IMG/VR virus record: IMGVR_UViG_3300001589_008726 | Coordinates: 1-20,976 of that record | Source of the DNA: a virus | DNA length: 20,976 nucleotides | Direction: 5' to 3' (one strand) | Shown here: piece after piece, positions 12,723 to 19,687 of the stretch | Numbering within the stretch: the stretch's first letter is position 1 | Layout of the letters: each line of letters starts with the position of its first letter | Translations under genes and position numbers: made by a program | Notes under the pieces: model-generated | Told to the model about the DNA's origin: nothing | Databases searched by the model: none | What the model saw: the letters and a program-made list of their open reading frames with translations, nothing else

Positions 12723-13174
12723 GAGGTCTTCACATTAAACTTGTCCACCACCTGCACGCTGATGCCCTCAAAACCCTTGGGCAGCTTGCGCGCCTCTATG
12801 AACACCTTAAACTTCTCCAGCCTGGGGGTGAGCTTCACCAGGTCTCTGAAGCCCTTGCGATTGGCCAGGGTGAGCAGGTCGGTGTTTTCCTCTGTCACCG
12901 CCTCACCATCGGCAGTCACCAGGCCGCTGCTGGCACGCCAGATCAGTTTGCCATGGTCAAAGTCGCAGGTCTTGCCGTCACCCGGCCACCAGGCTTTCAG
13001 GTTGCTCTCTGCCAGCTGGAGCAGCTGCTGGTCTATGTCGGTGATGCTCTCCGTGAGGGCCAGGGTTTTCTTCTTGAAGGCCTCCTGCTTTAGCTCCAGG
13101 GCTTTGCGCGCTTTCAGCAAGTCCTCGACCTGCTGCACGTCGCTCTTTTCCATTGTATTTGCTTTTACTGTCAT
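12719..13174 (-). CDS. Gam-like host-nuclease inhibitor family protein
   Basis: This 151-aa protein has an N-terminal coiled coil (KARKALELKQEAFKKKTLALTESITDIDQQLLQLAES), then a DFDHGKLIWRASSG strand pair, LVKLTPRLEKFKVFIEARKL and an EGISVQVVDKFNVK end. This layout of a long coiled coil, a G-x-I-x-WR beta hairpin and a terminal strand matches the Mu Gam family. Gam dimers cover double-stranded DNA ends and block exonucleases such as RecBCD. Its place in the early operon after the transposition genes agrees with Mu. Call by pattern; the sequence is divergent. Confidence 0.65.
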   Translation of the reverse strand: MTVKANTMEKSDVQQVEDLLKARKALELKQEAFKKKTLALTESITDIDQQLLQLAESNLKAWWPGDGKTCDFDHGKLIWRASSGLVTADGEAVTEENTDLLTLANRKGFRDLVKLTPRLEKFKVFIEARKLPKGFEGISVQVVDKFNVKTS

Positions 13175-13179
13175 AGTCT

Positions 13180-13338
13180 TTAGTCTTTTTCTAAGTTGTC
13201 CAGCTGCTCATTGAGGGCGGCCAGCTCCTGTATCTTGTCATGGCGTGCCTCACGGTCTGCATGGGGGTGGTCTCGCAGCCAGCAGGAGATCACAGCTATC
13301 TGTATCATTATTTCCACGATTTGTTGGTCGTCCTTCAT
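13180..13338 (-). CDS. Hypothetical 52-aa protein
   Basis: The ATG at 13338 overlaps the previous stop (ATGA). A longer open frame reaches 13560 but its first 74 codons are an out-of-frame shadow of the 71-aa gene, with unnatural His/Pro/Gln-rich composition. The 52-aa product has a hydrophobic helix (IVEIMIQIAVISCWL), possibly membrane-associated, then a charged helix (DKIQELAALNEQLDNLEKD). Function unknown. Confidence 0.55.
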   Translation of the reverse strand: MKDDQQIVEIMIQIAVISCWLRDHPHADREARHDKIQELAALNEQLDNLEKD

Positions 13339-13550
13339 TGCTTGATCATTTGTGTGATTTCTTCTTTCATGTTGTCCCACTGGATGGTCTCGGCCAGCTG
13401 CTTGATCCGCTCCATGAGCAGGGTGCGCTCCCTGTTGGTCATGGGGTAGCGCAGCTCGCCGATCATAAAGTCCAGGTAGCGCTGCCTGCGGCTGTAGGTC
13501 TGCACCCGCCTGCGGATAAACCGCCTGATATGGATGGGGATGAGTTTCAT
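13335..13550 (-). CDS. Hypothetical basic 71-aa protein
   Basis: This short protein has a very basic N-terminus (HIRRFIRRRVQTYSRRQRY) followed by a helical acidic end (MKEEITQMIKQ). It starts 2 nt after the previous stop and overlaps the next start by ATGA. The basic helix may bind nucleic acid. No family recognised. Confidence 0.55.
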   Translation of the reverse strand: MKLIPIHIRRFIRRRVQTYSRRQRYLDFMIGELRYPMTNRERTLLMERIKQLAETIQWDNMKEEITQMIKQ

Positions 13551-13552
13551 TA

Positions 13553-13873
13553 TCAGGCATACTCCCGGTCTATCTCGTTAAATATCTGATCTGCCACCAG
13601 CACCTCATACTGGTAGTCATGCTCCATATAGGCCCGCATGGCATTGTACCAGCAGTACAGGGTCATGGCCTCCTGGTCATTGAGTGAGATACTCTTGGGG
13701 GTTTTGGGATCTGTCCAGACCTTGCGGCTCTTTTTGTCCAGTCGGTCAGAGAGCTTTTCCATGAGGGTGCTGATCAGCTTGTCTGCCATGTTGTTGATAG
13801 GCATGATGCGCAGGCCCTCAGATACCAGCAGGGAAAAGCCCTGTAGCTGTGTGCGTGTGAGTTTTATTCGCAT
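13553..13873 (-). CDS. Hypothetical 106-aa protein
   Basis: The chosen ATG at 13873 overlaps the end of the DnaA-like gene by 10 nt; the frame is open further upstream to 13969 but that part is a shadow. The protein is helical: TRTQLQGFSLLVSEGLRIMP, then LISTLMEKLSDRLDKKSRKVW, and an acidic C-terminus (EVLVADQIFNEIDREYA). No catalytic motif. It lies in the block of small coupled early genes. Confidence 0.6.
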   Translation of the reverse strand: MRIKLTRTQLQGFSLLVSEGLRIMPINNMADKLISTLMEKLSDRLDKKSRKVWTDPKTPKSISLNDQEAMTLYCWYNAMRAYMEHDYQYEVLVADQIFNEIDREYA

Positions 13874-14175
13874 TTCTCTAGTTGTTTGGTCAGGGTTGAA
13901 TAATGCTCGCGAGTGTCTGCATACTGTCTCACCCACAGCTGCATGGTCTCCACCCATTCTTTGTAGCACTGGGTGGGCACCTCTATGGCAGCCATGATGG
14001 CGGCCACATCGTGGGTCTGCTGCAAGTGCATCAGGTACACAAACATCTTGCGGGCGTAGGGTAGTGGGCGCTTGCGCGAGCTGCCTTGCAGATCCGCCAC
14101 TGATACGCCATATTCTTTGGCCACGAGCTCCAGTACCTTGCCTGTGCTCACGGGTAGCTGTAGTGTTCTGGTCAT
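13864..14175 (-). CDS. DnaA domain IV-like HTH protein
   Basis: This 103-aa protein contains VAKEYGVSVADLQGSSR (18-34) followed by KRPLPYARKMFVYLM (35-49). This is the pattern of the DnaA C-terminal DNA-binding domain (V-x-x-x-F-x-V-s-x-x-D-L-x-g-x-x-R...aR..a.yL). The ATPase part of DnaA is absent. Such stand-alone domains may bind DnaA boxes or phage sites and influence replication. The C-terminal third is an unrelated helical region (YKEWVETMQLWVRQYA). It overlaps both neighbours, by 4 and 10 nt. Confidence 0.6.
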   Translation of the reverse strand: MTRTLQLPVSTGKVLELVAKEYGVSVADLQGSSRKRPLPYARKMFVYLMHLQQTHDVAAIMAAIEVPTQCYKEWVETMQLWVRQYADTREHYSTLTKQLEKCE

Positions 14176-14573
14176 TTCACTGTCTCTTTGATGATCCGGT
14201 GCATCATGTCGCTGTAGCTGGTCTCCATGATGCGCCTGTGGGGCCTCATGCTGGCCTCTGTGAGGTTGTGCACCTCGTCGCGGTAGTAGGCCTCATATTC
14301 ATGTTTGAAGAGCACAGAGCTCATCTCCATAAAGTGTCTGTCTCGCCGCATCCAGTGCAGTCTCCACCAGCTCCATAGCTCCTTCTGTGCCAGGATAGAC
14401 TCCAGCAGGGCATCGTGCAGGGGCAGGTCAGACATGCGGCGTATATAGGCCACGCCAGTCTCATACTGAAAGGTGGCATACTGCTCATCTGTCCAGCCCA
14501 GGAGGTTCTGCACCTGTAGCTTCACAGCCGCCAGCTCCCTTCGGGTTTTCTCTATGTGCGTGAGTTTTTTCAT
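14172..14573 (-). CDS. Hypothetical phage protein, 133 aa
   Basis: This helical protein is rich in Trp, Tyr, His and Arg (KELWSWWRLHWMRRDRHFMEM; FKHEYEAYYRDEVHNLTEA). It has ATGA overlaps with both neighbours. No signal peptide, membrane segment or metal motif is apparent. Function unknown; the position suggests an early, non-structural role. Confidence 0.6.
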   Translation of the reverse strand: MKKLTHIEKTRRELAAVKLQVQNLLGWTDEQYATFQYETGVAYIRRMSDLPLHDALLESILAQKELWSWWRLHWMRRDRHFMEMSSVLFKHEYEAYYRDEVHNLTEASMRPHRRIMETSYSDMMHRIIKETVK

Positions 14574-14923
14574 TTGGCTATCCCATGTTTGGTCATTAGG
14601 TCATTTACTTCATGCTCCAGGAGGCACTCCTCCAGCAGCGCCCTCACCTGGGATTCACTCCATATACCCTCCTTTTTGTACAGTCCCTTGTGGCAATCCC
14701 CCAGTATGGACTCCACGCCTCTGTCAAAGGCTTCGCTCTCTAGCTGCTCTATGGCTGATGGATCTTTGCAAAATCCCGCATATGCGGCCCGCTCCATGGC
14801 TATCTCCTCATAGAGATGGCGATCTTGCTCTGCCCGCTGTAGGGCTGTCTTCCCTGTTGTGATCAGGTCAACCACTAAGGCCTGCCCACCGACCGCCTGA
14901 CTTGTTTTCTCTCCTGCTTTCAT
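14570..14923 (-). CDS. Hypothetical phage protein, 117 aa
   Basis: The start at 14923 overlaps the stop of the 40-aa membrane protein (ATGA) and is preceded by AGGAGG six bases upstream, one of the few clear Shine-Dalgarno sequences in the window. The protein is mostly helical and acidic (LQRAEQDRHLYEEIAMERAAYAG; VRALLEECLLEHEVNDLM). No family recognised. Confidence 0.6.
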   Translation of the reverse strand: MKAGEKTSQAVGGQALVVDLITTGKTALQRAEQDRHLYEEIAMERAAYAGFCKDPSAIEQLESEAFDRGVESILGDCHKGLYKKEGIWSESQVRALLEECLLEHEVNDLMTKHGIAK

Positions 14924-15042
14924 GCGTTCCCTCCTGCTCCGTGTAAGTGGTCATTGTCGTCGTTGGATGAGGTGCTGCCCCATCGGCCCAGTATGAGTAT
15001 TGCCACACCTAGCAGCACTATGGTGATGAGGTCTTTAAGCAT
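14920..15042 (-). CDS. Small single-pass membrane protein, 40 aa
   Basis: An ATG at 15042 lies five bases after AAGGAGG and overlaps the upstream stop by 8 nt; the frame ends in ATGA with the next gene. Residues 5-19 (LITIVLLGVAILILG) are a clear transmembrane helix, followed by a polar Ser/Asp/Asn/His-rich tail. Strong ribosome binding sequence and overlaps on both sides make it very likely real. It directly follows another membrane protein, and the two may interact. Confidence 0.65.
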   Translation of the reverse strand: MLKDLITIVLLGVAILILGRWGSTSSNDDNDHLHGAGGNA

Positions 15043-15442
15043 GGCGGCCTCCTTTCTCTTTGGCGGGCATGATGACTCCCTGAGACGGCTTGCGCAGTGC
15101 CTCCATCAGCTCCTGGCGCTGGGCCGGAGTGAAGCGGGTGAGGTCTGGACTCACCACCATAAAGGTGTCTGGCAGGTCTGTCTCCAGCGCAAAAAAATGA
15201 TCGTGGATGGCCAGCTCCTCATCGGTGCAAAATTCCCGCATCCAGGCATCAAAGGCCATGAATGGCCAGGCGATGAGATACAGTGGGCTCAGGATCACTA
15301 TAGCCAGCACCAGCAGGTATGCGGATGCCACGCCCAGCGCAAAAAGCACTGCGGCTTTCACCTCGCTGAGGTTGATCTCCAGCAGGTGCTCCTGGCCCCA
15401 CTGGTTACCCATGATGGTTTCGTGTTTCAGTAGTCTGATCAT
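15035..15442 (-). CDS. Membrane-anchored hypothetical protein
   Basis: This 135-aa protein has a hydrophobic stretch at ~29-62 (VKAAVLFALGVASAYLLVLAIVILSPLYLIAWPF), enough for one long or two short membrane helices, followed by a soluble C-terminal domain of ~70 residues. It shares ATGA with the upstream gene and an 8-nt overlap with the 40-aa membrane protein. A pair of early phage membrane proteins could act in superinfection exclusion or membrane tethering, but the sequence does not decide. Confidence 0.6.
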   Translation of the reverse strand: MIRLLKHETIMGNQWGQEHLLEINLSEVKAAVLFALGVASAYLLVLAIVILSPLYLIAWPFMAFDAWMREFCTDEELAIHDHFFALETDLPDTFMVVSPDLTRFTPAQRQELMEALRKPSQGVIMPAKEKGGRHA

Positions 15443-15639
15443 AGTTCGTTTAGTTTGATGATTTCCTCCACGGCCTTGATCTCCGGGCCGTAGTGCTTCA
15501 GGTAGTATTCTTTCTGCGAAGTGCAGCAGGGCGGCACTTTGTCGTGCATCTCACACCACTGGGCCAGTGCCCGGTCTGTGTAGGCTGTGTGGTAGTAGAT
15601 AGGCTTAGGCAAGGGCGGCCTCCTTTCTCTTTTCGGCAA
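15439..15639 (-). CDS. Small Cys-containing hypothetical protein
   Basis: With the ATG at 15639 it has 66 aa and overlaps the MuB-like gene by 35 nt. A TTG at 15612, preceded by AAGGAGG at six bases, is an alternative start that would shorten it to 57 aa and cut the overlap to 8 nt. The sequence is basic at the N-terminus (MPKRERRPPLPKP), with C29 and a CC pair (VPPCC), then a helical end. No family recognised. Confidence 0.55.
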   Translation of the reverse strand: MPKRERRPPLPKPIYYHTAYTDRALAQWCEMHDKVPPCCTSQKEYYLKHYGPEIKAVEEIIKLNEL

Positions 15640-16486
15640 AGACCAGGCGCTTCACACGGCGCAGGTCACTGTCGCTTTTGTTGATGATCTCATTGATGGT
15701 CTGCTCATCATAGATGCCATTGGCCTTGATGATGTCACGCTGCTCATCCTTGCTGGGGGGCTGTATCTCCATAAACTTCTTGCCCAGGCGCGAGTAGATC
15801 TCTGCATAGCCTTTCTTATTGATGGCCACCCCGTTTTTGATGCGCTTTTGCAGATAGTCTGTGGCCATCAGTATCAGCCCACACCTTGCCTCCAGGTGAT
15901 TGTATAGTGATATGAAAAAGTACAGCACGCCATCGCTCAGCTTGTCTGCCTCATCCAGCACGATCACCGGGCGGTCTGCCCGCTCAAAGAAGTCCAGTAT
16001 GGTCTCCATCATGTCGGCCACAGAGTAGCCACTATTGGGCTTGCCTATGGCATCCAGGAGCTTCTGGAGAAAGATGCGCTTATTGAAGTAGTCGGAGCAC
16101 TTCACCATATAGAAGTTTGGCTGACTCATCATATAGGAGGCTGTGGCGGTTTTGCCCGAGCCTGAAAAAGCGATGATCCCAAAGGTGAGCGCGTACTTGG
16201 CTGCATCGTCAAAGAGGTCTTTAAAATCATTGAAAGTCTTGGTCTCCACCATTTTCCACTCGCCCTCATCGCCCACGCTCACCTGCTTTTTCACCTTGCG
16301 CCACATCTCATCGGATATGTTGGCCCATTTATCTCCGGCTTTCAGCATGTTGCTCACTGTGGCGTTGGATATTTTCAGCGATGTACTGGCCGCGTTTGCA
16401 CTTCCTTTGTGGAAGGTCTCTATGTACAGCTGTAGGTCTTGTTTGATCTGTTCTTTCTGATCTGTTGTTAGTGTGTTATTGCTCAT
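15605..16486 (-). CDS. MuB-like AAA ATPase, transposition target activator
   Basis: This 293-aa protein has an N-terminal HTH-like region (~22-50, ANAASTSLKISNATVSNML), a Walker A motif AFSGSGKT (106-113), a Walker B motif PVIVLDEADKL (173-183) and a C-terminal region with SRLGKKFMEI (sensor/arginine area). Size and order match MuB, which coats target DNA as ATP-bound filaments and delivers it to the MuA transpososome while shielding phage DNA. It lies directly after the transposase, as in Mu, separated only by the duplicated MuA-domain ORF. Its first codons lie in the exact 57-bp repeat that also starts that ORF. Confidence 0.9.
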   Translation of the reverse strand: MSNNTLTTDQKEQIKQDLQLYIETFHKGSANAASTSLKISNATVSNMLKAGDKWANISDEMWRKVKKQVSVGDEGEWKMVETKTFNDFKDLFDDAAKYALTFGIIAFSGSGKTATASYMMSQPNFYMVKCSDYFNKRIFLQKLLDAIGKPNSGYSVADMMETILDFFERADRPVIVLDEADKLSDGVLYFFISLYNHLEARCGLILMATDYLQKRIKNGVAINKKGYAEIYSRLGKKFMEIQPPSKDEQRDIIKANGIYDEQTINEIINKSDSDLRRVKRLVFAEKRKEAALA

Positions 16487-16535
16487 TTTTACCTGTGATT
16501 TTGTTGTGAATTATTTGGTTTACTGCTTAGAATCT
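16479..16535. repeat. 57-bp direct repeat, copy at the MuB start
   Basis: It is identical to 16777-16833, 298 bp away. On the minus strand it runs from the last two codons and stop of the MuA-domain ORF through a 40-nt spacer to the first codons of the MuB-like gene (ATG AGC AA). Flanking bases differ on both sides, so the edges are exact. Confidence 0.97.
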
Positions 16536-16784
16536 CCAGTCGCTCCCCCGGTCTCCGGGCTCTGCCAGTGCCCGTGGCACTTGCCTAAACTCATCCAGCA
16601 CCAGGTTCAGGCCTTTGCCATCGGATATCAGCACCTGGCTCAGGTCATGCTCATCGTAGTACACCTGCACTTCCTTCCCTACATTTTCAAGTATTTGCTG
16701 TTGGCTCATCTCGTAGTGTCGTTTCACTCCGCCCAGGGTAAGGGTCACCCCGTCTGCCTTTATCTTGATTTTGTTGTTGCTCAT
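16527..16784 (-). CDS. Duplicate of the MuA C-terminal beta-barrel domain, 85 aa
   Basis: Over 67 residues (from IKADGVT to PRALA) this ORF is identical to MuA residues ~507-573 at 60 positions. It starts with MSNN like MuB and ends with the same Arg-Phe-stop as MuA, because both ends lie in the 57-bp repeats. Relative to MuA it lost two codons (Asp-Tyr), gained 2 bp that shift the frame near the end, and misses the last ~100 residues. Most differences from MuA are amino-acid changing. The domain is the small barrel (Mu transposase C) that follows the catalytic core and binds DNA non-specifically. It could act as a free inhibitor or partner of MuA/MuB, or be a decaying duplicate; the intact frame with its own leader leaves this open. 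Confidence 0.75.
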   Translation of the reverse strand: MSNNKIKIKADGVTLTLGGVKRHYEMSQQQILENVGKEVQVYYDEHDLSQVLISDGKGLNLVLDEFRQVPRALAEPGDRGSDWRF

Positions 16785-16833
16785 TTTTACCTGTGATTTT
16801 GTTGTGAATTATTTGGTTTACTGCTTAGAATCT
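16777..16833. repeat. 57-bp direct repeat, copy at the MuA stop
   Basis: This is the second exact copy of 16479-16535. On the minus strand it covers the MuA C-terminal Arg-Phe-stop, the spacer, and the start of the 85-aa ORF. Recombination between the copies would remove the ORF and restore a plain MuA-MuB junction. Confidence 0.97.
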
Positions 16834-18894
16834 GTCATAAATGCTTTCCTCTACCTTTTGAGGCTGTTTTAAAGGTTTTTTAGGCTCATTTAAAAGCTCA
16901 TTTTGTGCACATACCCCCCCACTTTCGTGACCATTTTGTGCACCATTTTGGGTGCTAGCCCTGCCATTATGCGGGCCTCCGGCTGTCAGTAGCCGGGCAT
17001 CTTCATAGGCTATTTCCTTCACCTGCACCCCCGCCATCAGGCGGCTCTCTGCGTCTATCTTTGCCCTGTCCAGCACCTGGTCTCGCTGGTCTATGAAGCC
17101 GCGCACCATAGGGGCCAGGGTCTTCTTTTCGGCCAGTAGCCTGTCCAGTCGCTCCCGGTCTCCGGGCTCGTAGTCTGCCAGTGCCCGTGGCACTTCCCTA
17201 AACTCATCCAGCACCAGGCGCAGGCCTTTGCCATCGGTGATCAGCACCTGGCTCAGGTCATGCTCATCGTAGTACACCTGCACTTCCTTCCCTACATTTT
17301 CAAATATTTGTTGCTGGCTCAGCTCGTAGTATCGTTTCACTCCGCCCAGGGTAGGGGTCACCCCATCTGCCTTTATCTGGTTGGTTTTGATGTGTTTCTT
17401 GCCAAATATGAACAGCCTCTGGTCCGCGGATAGGAGCATCTTTTTGGCTTTTTCGCTGCTTTCAAATGCCTGTAGCCATTCCTCATGCCGGGTCATATCT
17501 GACCCTTTGCGCTTGGTGTTGCGCATAGCCCATATAAACTGGTCTATCTTTTCGGCTGCCACAGAGATGTCGGGGAAGTTTGCAGGCTTCAGATTATCCC
17601 TGTTGATCTTGGTTTTAGAGTCTATGTTGTGCCCGGAGTAGTGCCCGTTCATCACCAGCTTTAGCATCTGGTGCCATGTAGTACCAAAGGATTGCTCTAT
17701 GTATTTACCGTTAGGGTTGTGCAGCCCTGCGGGTATAAATACGTCCGTGGTGGACTCGTAAAACTCCTGTAGTTCGGTCTTCCCCTTGCTGCTGATTCCC
17801 CAGCGGTCGGTCTTCACCTCCTGCCAGCTGTAGGCCGCACCTGTCAGGTGCATCACATGCCTGTGGGCATTGCGGTAGGCTTCTTTCACCAGCTCTTTGG
17901 TCACAGTATCGCCCCAGGCATAGCCCAGTATGTAGTCGTTATAGGTATCTATCACCACATAGAGCGCGGGCCTGTACCAGTCATTTCCTGGCAGCCTGAA
18001 GAATGCGTCCATATTGTTATCATCACTCTCTACCAGCAGCAGGGGAGCACTTGCGCGCTTGCCTTTGATCTTCTTGGAGGCCAGTTGGTTGAGCGCACCT
18101 ATGCCAGATTTCTCATATTCCAGGCGGGCACGCCACATTTTGCGCCTGTAGCCCACCGTCCCTGGCTTGATCTGCTTCCGTCCGTTCTCTCTGGCCCAGG
18201 CATTATAGGCATCAGCCACTATGGTATCATCGTGCCCTTTGCTCATCATCTTGAAGAGTAGCGCCTCAGCCACATCATCGGCCACCTTCTTGGTGCGGTC
18301 ATTGCCAAACTTATCTTTGTCCACCACCAGGGCCTCATAGCCCACCTCCTGGTAGGTCTTGATCGTGGCGGTCAGGTGCCTGCGGCTCTTGGGCAGATGC
18401 ACCTGGTGTATCTTCATCATCTCGGCCACGCAGCTCCAAAAGGTCATGATAGGGATGTTTAGCTCACGGCGTAGCGCTCGCTTATCGCCTGTCAGTCTGA
18501 TGATCATATTCAGCCATTCGGCATTTCTGGTGTACCGCGCCACATAGTTGATCTGTGGCTTGCCCTGTAGGTCTTTGTCTTGGTTGGGGAGCTTATCGCC
18601 TGTAGGTAGCACGTAGTTGTTGTAAAATTCCAGTGCCGCAGGATCAGGATAAATGCTGTTCAGGATAGGCTGCTTGGCAGCATATTCGTAGGGATCACCA
18701 TAGTGCTTTCTGATAGCCAGCTTGTATTTGTCTGGCATAGATTCCAGCTCTATATACACTTTGCTGCCATTACCACCCCGCCCATGCACGGTCAGGTGCC
18801 CACGCTTGCGCATTTTGTGGTAGTTATCCGGGGAGGTAAACTCCGGCACCAGCTCCTCATAGGTGAGGCACAGTATGTCTCCCAGGTACTGCAT
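16825..18894 (-). CDS. MuA-type DDE transposase
   Basis: The ATG at 18894 overlaps the stop of the HTH gene (TGATG); a TTG nine codons upstream was rejected. The 689-aa product has an N-terminal DNA-binding region with a Mu-like YEELVPEF...MRKRGHLTVHGRGG motif, helical subdomains to ~280, an rve-type catalytic core and a C-terminal barrel (~505-575). Likely catalytic residues are Asp291/292 (VESDD), Asp363 (KTDRWG) and Glu400 (GKYIEQSFG). The spacing between the last two is 37, shorter than the 56 of Mu A. It cuts and joins phage ends during replicative transposition. The C-terminal ~50 residues are low complexity (NG/QN-rich, then K/P-rich) and, by analogy with Mu domain III, may contact MuB. 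Confidence 0.93.
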   Translation of the reverse strand: MQYLGDILCLTYEELVPEFTSPDNYHKMRKRGHLTVHGRGGNGSKVYIELESMPDKYKLAIRKHYGDPYEYAAKQPILNSIYPDPAALEFYNNYVLPTGDKLPNQDKDLQGKPQINYVARYTRNAEWLNMIIRLTGDKRALRRELNIPIMTFWSCVAEMMKIHQVHLPKSRRHLTATIKTYQEVGYEALVVDKDKFGNDRTKKVADDVAEALLFKMMSKGHDDTIVADAYNAWARENGRKQIKPGTVGYRRKMWRARLEYEKSGIGALNQLASKKIKGKRASAPLLLVESDDNNMDAFFRLPGNDWYRPALYVVIDTYNDYILGYAWGDTVTKELVKEAYRNAHRHVMHLTGAAYSWQEVKTDRWGISSKGKTELQEFYESTTDVFIPAGLHNPNGKYIEQSFGTTWHQMLKLVMNGHYSGHNIDSKTKINRDNLKPANFPDISVAAEKIDQFIWAMRNTKRKGSDMTRHEEWLQAFESSEKAKKMLLSADQRLFIFGKKHIKTNQIKADGVTPTLGGVKRYYELSQQQIFENVGKEVQVYYDEHDLSQVLITDGKGLRLVLDEFREVPRALADYEPGDRERLDRLLAEKKTLAPMVRGFIDQRDQVLDRAKIDAESRLMAGVQVKEIAYEDARLLTAGGPHNGRASTQNGAQNGHESGGVCAQNELLNEPKKPLKQPQKVEESIYDRF

Positions 18895-19136
18895 CAGTTC
18901 GCCTTCGTTTCTATGGTGCAAATACGTTCTACCTCCTGTAGGAGCTTGGTGCCCCCATCATATAGCAGGTCATCCACCGCCAGTACCTTCTGAGCTACAA
19001 TACTTTTCTGATCCACCAGCTGCACACGCAGTTTCTTCACATAGGACTCAGATACGCCACATATCTCAGCCACCTCTGCCGCCGTGTAGCGATATTTTTT
19101 GTTACCTCTTGTTTTTTTGTTTTTATATTTACTCAT
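18894..19136 (-). CDS. Small HTH protein, first gene of the early operon (Ner position)
   Basis: This 80-aa protein starts at the ATG 19136; a longer frame to 19229 runs through the operator region and was rejected. After a basic N-terminus (MSKYKNKKTRGNKKYRY) comes a helix-turn-helix, TAAEVAEICGVSESYVKKLRVQ (~18-39), then a helical tail. It is coupled to the transposase by a one-base overlap. The position between repressor and transposase is that of Ner in Mu, a negative regulator of early transcription; no direct sequence match to Ner is claimed. Confidence 0.75.
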   Translation of the reverse strand: MSKYKNKKTRGNKKYRYTAAEVAEICGVSESYVKKLRVQLVDQKSIVAQKVLAVDDLLYDGGTKLLQEVERICTIETKAN

Positions 19137-19234
19137 CTTTATTGTACTTGCGAGTTCAAATATTGTAGTTATTAACTTTAAATGCAAGTCAACAACTACA
19201 ATTTTGTTAGAAAAATTTAAGTGAACCACTGCAA
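19137..19234. promoter_or_regulatory. Divergent early/repressor promoter region with symmetric operator
   Basis: ATTGTAGTT (19162-19170) and AACTACAAT (19194-19202) are perfect inverted repeats 23 bp apart. A second pair, ACTTGC (19146-19151) and GCAAGT (19184-19189), is interleaved. On the minus strand AATATTTG (19164-19157) is one base from the Bacteroidota -7 consensus TAnnTTTG, with a TTG about 20 bp upstream. On the plus strand CAATTTTG (19199-19206) is likewise one base off. Each 9-bp arm thus overlaps one candidate -7 box, so a repressor could control both directions. A smaller palindrome, GTTA-T-TAAC, lies at 19168-19176. Confidence 0.55.
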
Positions 19235-19687
19235 ATGGGCGTTTTTAACCATAACATGCGATTTCTGCGCAATAGGCTAAAGCTGAGTCAACAAAAAATG
19301 GCTGATGCTTTGGGTGAGAAGCGTGGTAAACTGGCAGCTTATGAGGAAAATGCCCACGCCAGACCTGAGTTTTACGAGAAACTGGTAGTGAATTACAGCA
19401 TTAACATGCAAAAATTCCTGTTTATTGAAATGAATGACGACAATTACTCGTCGTTTTTCACTACCAATCAGGATGACGAATCGACCAGTTTGGTCATGGA
19501 GCCGGAGGCCTCCTATCAGAAAAAGGACATGGCCTGGCTACTAAATCAGGTGCGAAATGAAAATGATAAGGCCACCAGGGCACAGCTTGTGGATAGCCTC
19601 AATATCATGATCGGAAAATTGGAAGATGAAAAGAATGAGGTGCAAACAGATCTGATGAACCTCCTCAAAAAGATGCGAAACTTTTAG
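19235..19687 (+). CDS. XRE-family transcriptional repressor (phage c position)
   Basis: This 150-aa protein has an N-terminal HTH_3 domain (RNRLKLSQQKMADALGEKRGKLAAYEENAHARPEF, ~11-45), an acidic linker (~65-88), and a C-terminal coiled coil (DSLNIMIGKLEDEKNEVQTDLMNLLKKM), typical of dimerising repressors. Met1 or Met8 could be the start. It diverges from the early operon across the operator region, as the Mu c repressor does, so it is the likely lysogeny regulator. Its stop overlaps the stop of the converging TPR gene within TTAG (19684-19687). Confidence 0.8.
   Translation: MGVFNHNMRFLRNRLKLSQQKMADALGEKRGKLAAYEENAHARPEFYEKLVVNYSINMQKFLFIEMNDDNYSSFFTTNQDDESTSLVMEPEASYQKKDMAWLLNQVRNENDKATRAQLVDSLNIMIGKLEDEKNEVQTDLMNLLKKMRNF

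Noticed and set aside
13339-13560. N-terminal 74 codons of a 126-aa frame
   Set aside because: They overlap the 71-aa gene out of frame, with His/Gln/Pro-rich shadow composition; only the last 52 codons, coupled by ATGA, are accepted.
16527-17400. Diversity-generating retroelement (template/variable repeat pair)
   Set aside because: The two MuA-domain copies differ by mixed substitutions rather than adenine-specific ones, and there is no reverse transcriptase in the window.
18895-18921. TTG start extending the transposase by nine codons
   Set aside because: The ATG at 18894 overlaps the upstream stop (TGATG), as at other junctions in this operon.
19137-19229. 31-codon extension of the small HTH gene
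   Set aside because: It would run through the inverted-repeat operator and promoter region; the ATG at 19136 begins a normal basic N-terminus.
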